Shown piece by piece: positions 55,345 through 64,000 of a stretch of DNA of 64,000 bases. The stretch is from Alteromonas sp. a30 (GTDB taxonomy: Bacteria; Pseudomonadota; Gammaproteobacteria; Enterobacterales; Alteromonadaceae): the NCBI RefSeq assembly GCF_026788005.1, contig NZ_JABEPE010000013.1:62001-126000 (forward strand). The letters run 5' to 3'. The position numbers and the translations under genes were made by a program. Every line of letters begins with the position of its first letter. Positions within the stretch are counted from its first letter, which is position 1. Below the pieces are notes generated by a model. It was not told the origin of the DNA, searched no databases, and saw only the letters and a program-made list of their open reading frames with translations.

Positions 55345-55641
55345 ATGTTTAATGAAATGAAGTTAGACTTCGCTGACATTTTACCTATTCGTGGTTGTGA
55401 TCTTCGCATTATGCGAGCATGGTCTGGTTTAACAACGATGCAAATGGCGAAAGCCGCAGGAGTGAGAACACGTAAAACCTATGAGAATTGGGAAAAGGAT
55501 ATGGGAACCCCTTCTATCAACCAATTTTTTAGCATGGTTGAAGCCTGTGGGTTTGATATAAATGGTTATGTATTTTTTCATACACTAAAAGAGCATCGTC
55601 GCATTCGAGCAAGGCAAGCCAAGAACGCCGTTGTTTTTTAG
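55345..55641 (+). CDS. Small XRE-like HTH protein, copy 2
   Basis: This 98-residue protein repeats the layout of copy 1 (LRIMRAWSGLTTMQMAKAAGV, in part; RKTYENWEKDMGTPSINQFF) with a more basic C-terminal tail (HRRIRARQAK). It starts 18 bases after copy 1, with ribosome site AGGAG. The GNAT gene follows 20 bases later, so the three look like one operon. Tandem duplication followed by divergence is the simplest reading. Confidence 0.8.
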   Translation: MFNEMKLDFADILPIRGCDLRIMRAWSGLTTMQMAKAAGVRTRKTYENWEKDMGTPSINQFFSMVEACGFDINGYVFFHTLKEHRRIRARQAKNAVVF

Positions 55642-55661
55642 AGATTTAACACAGGGAAAAA

Positions 55662-56171
55662 ATGGATATTCGCATCAAAACACTTTCAAATGGAATAAGT
55701 GAACAAGGCTATTTAGCACAATTAGAGTTGTTACTCGAAAAATCCCATGCGAATAACGCCTCTCCTCACGTTTATAAACAGGATCGTACTTTTTTCAAAA
55801 GCAATCTGGAAGGTGGCGCTTATAATATTGTCGCCCTTTCGGGTGAACGAGTGGTGGGATATACAGCATTACGGAAAATGCAGCCGTGGCCAGAATATTT
55901 GGAAAGGACGGAACATGCCCCTGAATCATGTGCTTTAATGTTGTATAGCCTTGTTGATCCAGAGGCGAGGGGATGTGGTATTGGAGCGTTATTAGCCCAA
56001 AAACGTATTGAACTTGCTCAATGCATGGGACTCCAGCACCTTTACGCTACGGTGCATCCTAGTAATCATGCCAATATGAAAATACTAACTCGACTTGGGT
56101 TTAACGAAATTGCTGTTAAACCCCTGTTCAAAGAACAATTATTACGCAGTCTCATGTACCTCAAAATTTAG
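55662..56171 (+). CDS. GNAT family N-acetyltransferase
   Basis: This 169-residue protein has the acetyl-CoA site VDPEARGCGIGALLAQKRIE (R/Q-x-x-G-x-G/A type) near residue 107 and the downstream HPSNHANMKILTRLGF near 140, typical of GNAT enzymes. The substrate could be a small molecule or protein. It is cotranscribed with the HTH pair and overlaps the 3' end of the convergent ATP-grasp gene by 30 bases. Confidence 0.87.
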   Translation: MDIRIKTLSNGISEQGYLAQLELLLEKSHANNASPHVYKQDRTFFKSNLEGGAYNIVALSGERVVGYTALRKMQPWPEYLERTEHAPESCALMLYSLVDPEARGCGIGALLAQKRIELAQCMGLQHLYATVHPSNHANMKILTRLGFNEIAVKPLFKEQLLRSLMYLKI

Positions 56172-57254
56172 CGCTTTATTAAAAATGAAGGCTTCTGCCC
56201 TTGTTTTTATTGCAGAGGACATATTCAAGTTATAGCGCAGTGCTGCGCAGTAGACCACTAAACTAATTAACGTTTCGAATGCAAATTGTTGGTCGTGTTT
56301 ATCGAGTTTGACGATCATTTGCCACACCGTGGTACTGAAGGGAAGTTCAAGACCGGGAAGGCCATTTACATCAAAGACTTTTAGTTTTCCTTGTCGATCA
56401 AACCGACAATCAATTCGCGTGAACCCCTCTATACCAACTGCAATAGCGGCAGGAACGACCACCTCATTTATGGCCTCTAACACTTCAGGCTCCTCAACCA
56501 CCCGCAACCACTTGCCGTCGTCCCAATCACGCATCCGAATGCTGTGATCTAAAACGGCACCGGGATCATCATAAATTTTTGTATCGTAGTAAGTTGGTAA
56601 AGTGCTCGGAGAGTCGCCCGTCATAAAAACAGAGACTGTAATATCTTGGCCAGGCAAGTATTCCTCGATCATAACCGGGAACCCGAAATTTTTACCTATA
56701 AGGTTTACTTGCTCGTAGAGTGTATCAAAACAGTACACGACATTGTCTTGGGTAATACCTTTACTGGTTGAGAGATTGTGAGGCTTAATAAATAGTGGGT
56801 AGCTGAGTTGATGAGTCTCAAGCGATTGTTGCAGTAAAACGGCATCATCCAATAATGATTGATCAACGGATAAGAAAGCAGGAATAGGCACCCTATGGTT
56901 GGACAAAATACGCTGACATTGCGATTTCGACATTACATTACGTAATGCTTCGGCATTATTACCAATAAGGGCAAAACCATGCTCCTCAATAATGTCTGCA
57001 AGCCATGCTTTTTGATTTGAATGCTGGTCTAAAAACACTTCATACGCGTTTGGCCAGATAAGATACGAATCGCTACTTTCTTCTTGTTTCAAAGTCGTTA
57101 GAAAGGAGACTAATTCATCTACATTCGCGACTTCTGTCACTGTGACATTCACACCAAGACGAGTGAGTGTTTGTATTGTATCTTGTTGGCTAGTTTCGTC
57201 CGTTGCCCACCCCATAGGCCAAAAGCCTGCGCTATTAATTATCGCGATATTCAT
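56142..57254 (-). CDS. D-Ala-D-Ala-ligase-like ATP-grasp protein
   Basis: This 370-residue protein (from ATG 57254, which has a GAGAAG ribosome site; ATG 57266 is an alternative) has a pre-ATP-grasp domain (1-95), nucleotide-binding segments YPLFIKPHNLSTSKGI near 150 and MIEEYLPGQDITVSVF near 193, and the metal/ATP motif TRIDCRFDRQGKLKVFDVNGLPGL near 290 (in part), as in D-Ala-D-Ala ligase (RxDF ... EVNTLPG). It is not the housekeeping Ddl by its divergent N-terminus and C-terminal extension. It likely joins two amino acids or a carboxylate and an amine. The 3' end overlaps the GNAT gene. Confidence 0.8.
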   Translation of the reverse strand: MNIAIINSAGFWPMGWATDETSQQDTIQTLTRLGVNVTVTEVANVDELVSFLTTLKQEESSDSYLIWPNAYEVFLDQHSNQKAWLADIIEEHGFALIGNNAEALRNVMSKSQCQRILSNHRVPIPAFLSVDQSLLDDAVLLQQSLETHQLSYPLFIKPHNLSTSKGITQDNVVYCFDTLYEQVNLIGKNFGFPVMIEEYLPGQDITVSVFMTGDSPSTLPTYYDTKIYDDPGAVLDHSIRMRDWDDGKWLRVVEEPEVLEAINEVVVPAAIAVGIEGFTRIDCRFDRQGKLKVFDVNGLPGLELPFSTTVWQMIVKLDKHDQQFAFETLISLVVYCAALRYNLNMSSAIKTRAEAFIFNKALNFEVHETA

Positions 57255-57523
57255 TACACTTCTCATTAAAACTTGTCCATATTTGCCCGAACAGGTGAGG
57301 TTTTTTAACTTATTTCATCTATTCGGTCGATAAGGATTCGATAATAAATGAAATGTCTTTGAGGTAATATATATATCCTTAAATAATTTGTGACATTCCT
57401 TACAGAAGTTGATCCTGTTACTAGCAATGAAGCAGGGAAGGGTTTACAAACGAAAAATTCGCCTTAAGGTATTTCTCTGTATATCCTTAAGTCTAATGAA
57501 AACAATAAGTAAAGGTACTGCAT

Positions 57524-57784
57524 ATGAAAAAGGCATTAGCACTAAGCGGACTTTTGGCTGCGGCGTTGCTACTCTCAGGTTGTTCAAAGCTCAATCAACA
57601 AAATTACGACAAACTAGAAATGGGTATGAGTCTAGAAGAAGTCGAATCAGTGATTGGTAAACATGATGAGTGTTCAACTGCATTGGGTACTAAAACCTGC
57701 ATGTGGGGCAATGAAAAAAGTAAGTATATTAAAGTCAGCTTTATGGGTAATGCTGCAATTACCTTTTCAGGTGATAAGCTTTAA
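57524..57784 (+). CDS. Small DUF3862/BamE-like lipoprotein
   Basis: This 86-residue protein has a signal peptide and lipobox LLSGC (acylated Cys near residue 20), then NYDKLEMGMSLEEVESVIG, the N-terminal helix pattern of the SmpA/BamE-like fold (DUF3862), with two further cysteines (residues near 50 and 59) that could pair. It is probably an outer-membrane lipoprotein; the role is unknown. It stands alone between an ATP-grasp gene and a LysR gene. Confidence 0.78.
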   Translation: MKKALALSGLLAAALLLSGCSKLNQQNYDKLEMGMSLEEVESVIGKHDECSTALGTKTCMWGNEKSKYIKVSFMGNAAITFSGDKL

Positions 57785-57830
57785 TGCAATAAACATTAAG
57801 AAGAGGGCGGTTAACCGCCTTCGCTACCCA

Positions 57831-58718
57831 TCACACATATGGCTGACCAACATTAAGATTTTCAGCCAAGAAATCAATAAAGAGCCGAACTTTTAACGAG
57901 ACATTCGATGCCTGAGGGTACAGCGCCCAAATACCTTCTTTATCACATCGGTACGCTTGCAATACTTCTTTAAGTTCACCACTTTGCAATGCTGAGTTTA
58001 AATAGTAATCCGGCAATTGCACTAGCCCCAGCCCTTGTTTTGCTGCCGCGAGTAAAGTGGCGCCAGAATTACAACTTAAGCGACCAGATACTTTTAATGC
58101 GCGAGCTTTCCCGTTTTCTTTAAAATTCCAATATTCGTTCGTGCCAGTTAAACAGATATGTTTACTTAGCGTCGACAATGTCGTGGGTTCGCTAAACCGT
58201 GAAAGATAGCTGGGGCTAGCGCATACTCGCAATTGCCTAGAACCAAGCGGTTTGGCTTTTAACGTTGAGCTTTTTAAATGCCCGAGTCGAACTGCGACAT
58301 CAATGCCATTTTCAACAAGGTTTAATTGCTCATTGGTTAAAATAAGATCTATTTCAACTTGCTCATGTTGCTGTAGAAACGCATTCACCAAAGGGGAAAT
58401 ATAAGTTTCGCCGAACGTAGCAGGCGCAGTCACTTTTAATGCCCCCTTAGGGGTACTCTGCATTTGCATGACAGCATGTTCAGCCAGCTCGAGCCCTTCA
58501 ATTAAGTGCCGACACTGCTCATAAAAAACATGTCCGGCCTCTGTTGAGGAGACTTTTCGAGTGGTTCGATATAATAGTTTGACCGCTAAACGCGACTCTA
58601 AGGTTGCCACTTTACGACTAACTTGCACCACAGAAGTCGCCAATTTCTTTGCGGCGTGCGTGAAGCTGCCTGTTTCTACCACCGCAACGAACTCATTAAC
58701 CCCTTCCCAATTTGCCAA
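57831..58718 (-). CDS. LysR-family transcriptional regulator
   Basis: This 295-residue regulator has an N-terminal HTH (ETGSFTHAAKKLATSVVQVSRKVATLE, in part) with the effector domain from about residue 88. It matches the large LysR group near AaeR/DsdC-like regulators (APATFGETYISPLV). It is divergent from the formaldehyde dehydrogenase gene across 130 bases and probably controls it, as such LysR regulators often sit beside adhC/frmA. Confidence 0.88.
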   Translation of the reverse strand: MANWEGVNEFVAVVETGSFTHAAKKLATSVVQVSRKVATLESRLAVKLLYRTTRKVSSTEAGHVFYEQCRHLIEGLELAEHAVMQMQSTPKGALKVTAPATFGETYISPLVNAFLQQHEQVEIDLILTNEQLNLVENGIDVAVRLGHLKSSTLKAKPLGSRQLRVCASPSYLSRFSEPTTLSTLSKHICLTGTNEYWNFKENGKARALKVSGRLSCNSGATLLAAAKQGLGLVQLPDYYLNSALQSGELKEVLQAYRCDKEGIWALYPQASNVSLKVRLFIDFLAENLNVGQPYV

Positions 58719-58788
58719 AACTAAACTCGCTAATTATTGTAATTGTTACATTGATGAAATAATTATTTTCATTTTATGTTGATTATAA

Positions 58789-59997
<1,209 letters not shown>

Positions 59998-60121
59998 ATG
60001 AGATTTGGCAAGGATGCCTTATCACTCATCAGTTCAGCCATTTTGTTGTTGACTGCCCATCCATCAACTATCTTGTAACAATAGAGAGATAACTACAAAG
60101 CTTCAGTATAGGGCTTTTTTC

Positions 60122-61900
60122 ATGCTCCAAATTGTTATTTACGCACATTCTGAACCAACACTTCCCAGCATCGAACATAACTGTGTTTATTATCATGCAA
60201 ACTCCCTTAAACAGATAAAAACCCTGTTAAGACGACACGCTATTTTAGCAATCGTTTTCGAGCTTCATGAACAACAACAAGAAAACGAAATTTCAACAGT
60301 ACAAACCTTTTTAAGACGAGAACTGGATAACGATTGGTTGCCGATTTACATCGTAAATATGGGGAATAATGCCTGTAAGAGTGTATCGTTAGCAGACTTT
60401 GATATTGCCGGTTATTACCAAACCTCGCACCGAAATATTGACTGTATTCAAAAGGAAATAGAGCGCAACTTAAATAGCCTCTATATTATGAATAAGCGCG
60501 CTAGAATGAGCTTGAAACTGACTGATTTTTTAATGTCGGTCAATCAATTTAGTCACTGTCGAGAACCGCTCCATCAGCTCTTTGATGTCTTTATCAATGC
60601 ATTACATGACTTCTGTTCTGCACAAGTTAGTTTCAATGTTAAATTGAACGAAGCAGGGCAGTGCGAAATAGCGGAATTTCCTTACCAAACGTACCCGCCA
60701 GATGAACTTTCTGAGCAACTAGCTGACATTCTAAAACCTGCTATCGAAAAGGCAAAACTAACAGTTTCACCGCAAATCGAACTACCACAAGATGATGATA
60801 TTTTCATCTACAAATTAAACTTGCTATTTAGTAAGGAAATCAAAGCCTATCTTGCTTATCCCATTTGTTCATATGGACAAGTTATTAGTGTGGTGTTTTG
60901 CGCACTCACTTCCCATGGACTTAAGCATATTTCCGTGGGGAGTATGAATGTACTAAAAGAATCGGCAAAACAACTTACGCTGCTACTTGAAAGGCGTTGT
61001 TCTGAAAACAAAGACAAATCTCGTTATATACGGCTAAAAACCACTTTATCAACTTTGCTTTTAAACGAAGAACAACCGATAAAGCGCAATGCCATTACGC
61101 AAGAATTTGAACCTAATCTAGGAAAAGAACAAGAAGAGCAGGGAGTGTGCTCTGTTTTAAATTTATTGAATCATTTTGAATCGACACACGACTTCACTAA
61201 CAACTTAATTAAATGCTTAGAAAACTATGATGACTTAATCGCCTATATTGATGAGCATGAAACCTTATTAAAGCAAAGGTTAAATACGAAAAAAAGTATT
61301 GAAGACATGTTTGTATTGATCAATCACTCGCGAGAAAGCATATTAAGAGTTAGAGACTTAATTAACGATCTTAATGCCTTTATTCAAGTTAAAGAACTTG
61401 AAGCTTCGCCATTTTATTTGCAACACCTCTTTGATGAAACCCTGCGATTAATCTCATACGACATTCGAAATAGTGTAAATATAAAACTAAATATAAAAGA
61501 TAACATTAGACTCAATACACATCGTGGTTTCTTTCAGCAAATTCTGTTCAATCTAATCAAAAATGCAATTCAAGCAGTAACATCACCGGATGCTCCACAG
61601 GAAATGGCTCCACAAGTTATTATCTCTGTAAAAAATAAACATAAGAAACTTGTTGTTAGCGTTGAAGACAATGGTCCAGGTATTTCCAAGGCAGAAATAG
61701 ACAAAGTGTTCCTGCCGTTTTTTACCACTAAAGCAATAGGTGAAGGTGTAGGTTTAGGCTTATCGGTTACTCATAATCTGGTTATGAAACTTGGCGGGAA
61801 GATTAAAGTAACCAGCGACACAAATAAGGGAGCTAAATTTGTTATTACATTTCCATTTTCCGAAGTTGCTTGTAAGCAAAGGCTTGATTGTGACGATTAA
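60122..61900 (+). CDS. Orphan histidine kinase with N-terminal pseudo-receiver
   Basis: This 592-residue cytoplasmic protein has three parts: a degenerate receiver-like N-terminus (residues 1-125, lacking a clear phosphoacceptor), a GAF-like sensor (about 150-305), and a kinase core. The likely phosphoacceptor is His356 in STHDFTNNLI, followed by the ATPase N box LFNLIKNAIQAV near 480, G1 VEDNGPGIS, F box LPFFTTKAIGEGVGLGLSV and G2 GAKFVITFPF. No membrane segments. There is no response regulator beside it. Its layout echoes the pseudo-receiver/GAF-like protein at 44026. Confidence 0.82.
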   Translation: MLQIVIYAHSEPTLPSIEHNCVYYHANSLKQIKTLLRRHAILAIVFELHEQQQENEISTVQTFLRRELDNDWLPIYIVNMGNNACKSVSLADFDIAGYYQTSHRNIDCIQKEIERNLNSLYIMNKRARMSLKLTDFLMSVNQFSHCREPLHQLFDVFINALHDFCSAQVSFNVKLNEAGQCEIAEFPYQTYPPDELSEQLADILKPAIEKAKLTVSPQIELPQDDDIFIYKLNLLFSKEIKAYLAYPICSYGQVISVVFCALTSHGLKHISVGSMNVLKESAKQLTLLLERRCSENKDKSRYIRLKTTLSTLLLNEEQPIKRNAITQEFEPNLGKEQEEQGVCSVLNLLNHFESTHDFTNNLIKCLENYDDLIAYIDEHETLLKQRLNTKKSIEDMFVLINHSRESILRVRDLINDLNAFIQVKELEASPFYLQHLFDETLRLISYDIRNSVNIKLNIKDNIRLNTHRGFFQQILFNLIKNAIQAVTSPDAPQEMAPQVIISVKNKHKKLVVSVEDNGPGISKAEIDKVFLPFFTTKAIGEGVGLGLSVTHNLVMKLGGKIKVTSDTNKGAKFVITFPFSEVACKQRLDCDD

Positions 61901-62658
61901 ATTAATATTTTTTAAGCATCCACAACTTATTACTTCAAATCACGTTTAGTTCATTTAATAAACTAACCACATTGAAATCTGCTTACTTAGTTAAAAGATT
62001 GTTCTCAGATTTTACGTAGCGCACGGTCTTGAATAAAGCGAAATCTATGTTGCCCATAAATTTATTTTGTTCGCGAAATACGACATTCTCAGCGCCACAA
62101 TCAAACCAGACATAGAACATTGTAAATCTAAATCATCCCACAAGTAGTGCCTGTCATTTTAAGAGTTAAGAGTCCAAACAAAATGTATTAATAACAAAGC
62201 GGTTAACACATCGAACACGTTTTAGTGACGAAGTTGAGTTAGCCGTTTTTAGGAATAGTTACGAGCTACAGGAGGATTAATGAAAAATGTAAGCAAGAAC
62301 GAAGTCTGGAAAACTTCATAGAATCAAATTAGAGGCTTAAATATATGATTACCTATAATGTATATTATGTTAAATTGATAATAAAATAACGAAAACATAA
62401 TAATATCAATGACTTATGATTTTTCACCCTCCCTCTCTCGTTTTTGCTTTGTCTCTCTGAAAAATCCAGCACGAAACCAACCCCAAATCTGCACACAAAA
62501 TCATTCCCATTTTTTAACACTTACGGGGATTAATTTGCGGTTCAAAACCTGTTGAGGTTTAGTGCTGCTTTCGTTATCGAATTGAAGCGCTTTACAATGC
62601 GTAAATGTGTGAAATGATGAGAATCGACAAAACACGTTATAACTAAAGGATTAGACGA
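61901..62658. other. Long intergenic region with a short ORF
   Basis: This 758-base AT-rich gap holds no gene of normal size. It contains a 13-codon frame behind a perfect ribosome site (62280-62321) and, further on, stretches of AT-rich inverted repeats. No tRNA or RNA gene was recognised. Confidence 0.5.
62280..62321 (+). other. 13-codon ORF with strong ribosome site
   Basis: AGGAGG lies five bases before an ATG that encodes the 13-residue peptide MKNVSKNEVWKTS, then a stop. This could be a leader peptide, a remnant of a decayed gene or chance; nothing downstream within 330 bases obviously needs a leader. Confidence 0.3.
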
Positions 62659-63078
62659 ATGAACATGTTCAAACTCGCCAGCCTTGGCCTTACCGCTTTG
62701 CTTGCAATGAACACCGGCATCCAAGCACAACCGGAAACCCACAATCCCACGTTTAATGTGTTAATAAATGGTAATGCCTACCAAGTGTGTGCCGCCAGAA
62801 CCCAAGCTGAACAAGCCTTGGGTATCAAAAACCCACATTGCAAAGATGGCGCTATGTTCTATTTCAACGAAAAGCAGCGCTACATATTTAATATGGTGAA
62901 TGTGCGTTATCCGCTGATGCTGTTAACGCTTGATGTGAACTGGAAAGCTCAAGAAGTGATAAAGATGGCACCAGAGCAGCCCCGAATTGTGCCCAAAAAA
63001 ACGTTTAAATTTGCGCTTGAGCTTAAAGACATGAATGCCGATGTGAAGGTTAATGATGAAGTGAAGTACATAGACTAA
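62659..63078 (+). CDS. Secreted DUF192-like protein
   Basis: This 139-residue protein has a signal peptide (cleavage after IQAQ, about residue 24) and a DUF192-like core: VCAARTQAEQALGIKN near residue 44, GAMFYFNEKQRYIFNMVNVRYPLMLLTLDV (in part) near 66, and a P-R-I-V-P segment. DUF192 proteins are small beta-barrel proteins of unknown function found in the periplasm. Two Cys in the core (residues near 45 and 58) could pair. The usual FWMKNT motif is altered. It has the ribosome site AAAGGA. Confidence 0.65.
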   Translation: MNMFKLASLGLTALLAMNTGIQAQPETHNPTFNVLINGNAYQVCAARTQAEQALGIKNPHCKDGAMFYFNEKQRYIFNMVNVRYPLMLLTLDVNWKAQEVIKMAPEQPRIVPKKTFKFALELKDMNADVKVNDEVKYID

Positions 63079-63099
63079 GGCCCAAGTGATTTGGGCCTT
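63077..63099. terminator. Terminator after the DUF192-like gene
   Basis: AAGGCCCAA-GTGAT-TTGGGCCTT forms a nine-base stem starting at the stop codon. It lacks a strong T tract, but may serve both this gene and the convergent ankyrin-repeat gene. Confidence 0.45.
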
Positions 63100-63142
63100 A
63101 AACCCAGAACCCCTTACCCTAGAACCTGTCTATGTACGTTAT

Positions 63143-63925
63143 CTATAAAATAAGCTCTGGAAATCTTTCGATGATTAAAAGATATTCTTCTTTTCTACTA
63201 ATCTTTAAACGTTCAACTATTTCTTTATGGCTTGGCTCAATGATTATTCCTGAATTAATAAGTGTTTTTATTATTTCTAACTTTGTATTATCTATTCGGC
63301 CTGAGATTAACGCAAGATCTAGTGCATCAAATCCTTTCGAGTAACTATTAACAACGCTTCCCTTGGCAATAAGCCACCTTAAAATACTTAAAGAGCCCAT
63401 CTGAGAACTCAACATGACTGGTGTTTTTCCTAGGGGATCGATGTAATTTATATCTAATCCATATGAATACAATAATTCTGCTACATCTACATTATTATTA
63501 AATATAACTGACGCTATTATTGATGAATTAAACTCCGCCCCTTTCTTTAAAAAGGAATCCACTATTTCAGGTTGAGCATTTACACTGATAGCAATCATAA
63601 GCAGAGTAGACATGACATTCTTATTTTCTATTTCTAATTTAGATAAAATACGAGTTGCTTCATCCCACATTCCTTTTTTCGCCAACTCATATACTGCCTT
63701 TAAGTTATCCTGAATGCCGGAATTTCCTTTAGATTTGCTTTTATTGGCTATTTCCATTGCATACTCAGTTGCTCTTTTTTGTTTAAAGTGACTAACTAGG
63801 TGCTTTGATTTAAATCCCTGCCCCATACCTAAATAGTTTATTACATCCTCATCAGAATAAAATATCTCTTGAGCTTCTTGAATGATTTCATTTAGGTGTT
63901 TCTCTGAATATTCATTTGCCAACAT
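63143..63925 (-). CDS. Ankyrin-repeat protein
   Basis: This 260-residue soluble protein has an N-terminal helical region (1-90), then two or more ankyrin repeats between about 100 and 220 (AELLYSYGLDINYIDPLGKTPVML; LRWLIAKGSVVNSYSKGFDALDLALISG, in part). It has no signal peptide. The gene is more AT-rich than its neighbours, which may indicate transfer. Partner and function are unknown. Confidence 0.75.
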   Translation of the reverse strand: MLANEYSEKHLNEIIQEAQEIFYSDEDVINYLGMGQGFKSKHLVSHFKQKRATEYAMEIANKSKSKGNSGIQDNLKAVYELAKKGMWDEATRILSKLEIENKNVMSTLLMIAISVNAQPEIVDSFLKKGAEFNSSIIASVIFNNNVDVAELLYSYGLDINYIDPLGKTPVMLSSQMGSLSILRWLIAKGSVVNSYSKGFDALDLALISGRIDNTKLEIIKTLINSGIIIEPSHKEIVERLKISRKEEYLLIIERFPELIL

Positions 63926-64000
63926 TCTACTTTTATTTAAATTATAAATATAACTTCTTGATAATGATTTAAAAAAATCTCGCCCTAACTTTCTTAGGCA

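Noticed and set aside
63132-63344. 70-codon plus-strand frame at the right end
   Set aside because: It is antisense to the 3' end of the ankyrin-repeat gene and has no motif.

Overview
This window reads as chromosomal DNA of a marine gammaproteobacterium, most likely of the order Alteromonadales. That inference rests on the moderately AT-rich composition, the close similarity of the sdh/suc, moa and cmo products to enterobacterial ones, and the presence of a TonB-receptor / tryptophan-halogenase / glycoside-hydrolase locus typical of Alteromonas-like marine bacteria. I see no rRNA, tRNA, CRISPR array or insertion sequence.

Region by region. (a) 1-2317, minus strand: a MATE efflux pump running off the left edge, then moeA. 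(b) 2318-8849: two abutting IscR-like operators, then the suf iron-sulfur assembly operon sufB-C-D-S-A-T-E. (c) 8911-13305: molybdenum cofactor genes moaA, moaB, moaC, moaD, moaE, then molybdate uptake modA-modB with no modC. (d) 13310-15026, minus: cmoB and cmoA, which make the tRNA wobble base cmo5U34. (e) 15228-21441: acs, a LuxR-type response regulator, adenosine deaminase, and a TonB-dependent receptor on the minus strand. (f) 21738-33474: a central-carbon block with gltA divergent from sdhCDAB-sucABCD. Its SucB carries two lipoyl domains, and an ArcA-like direct repeat lies in the divergent promoter region.

(g) 33475-43912: an alpha-glucan utilisation locus, with a promoter region rich in palindromes, a large TonB receptor, a tryptophan-halogenase-like flavoprotein, a GH31 alpha-glucosidase and a lipoprotein pullulanase. 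(h) 44026-54305, accessory genes: a degenerate EAL/receiver/GAF-like signalling protein, a LolD/FtsX-type ABC pair with a histidine-rich loop followed by a CDF metal transporter, an AMP-phosphorylase-like enzyme paired with a PRPP-synthetase homologue, an NADPH:FMN reductase, a WYL-domain regulator overlapping a Rof-like Rho-antiterminator gene, and a MetR-like LysR regulator. (i) 54306-64000: two tandem paralogous small HTH proteins, a GNAT acetyltransferase, a convergent Ddl-like ATP-grasp ligase, a small lipoprotein, a LysR regulator divergent from glutathione-dependent formaldehyde dehydrogenase, an orphan histidine kinase with a pseudo-receiver, a secreted DUF192-like protein and an ankyrin-repeat protein.

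How the genes fit together: SufBCDSATE supplies Fe-S clusters, and MoaA and SdhB encoded nearby are Fe-S clients. MoaA-E, MoeA and ModAB form one molybdenum pathway split by the suf operon. Acs, GltA, Sdh and Suc form an acetate-to-TCA arc. The glucan locus would import and debranch maltodextrins. The best candidates for something undescribed are the tandem-HTH/GNAT/ATP-grasp neighbourhood, the WYL-Rof pair, the AMP-phosphorylase/PRPP-synthetase pair and the His-rich ABC/CDF cluster. All functional statements are from reading motifs by eye; no database search was run.
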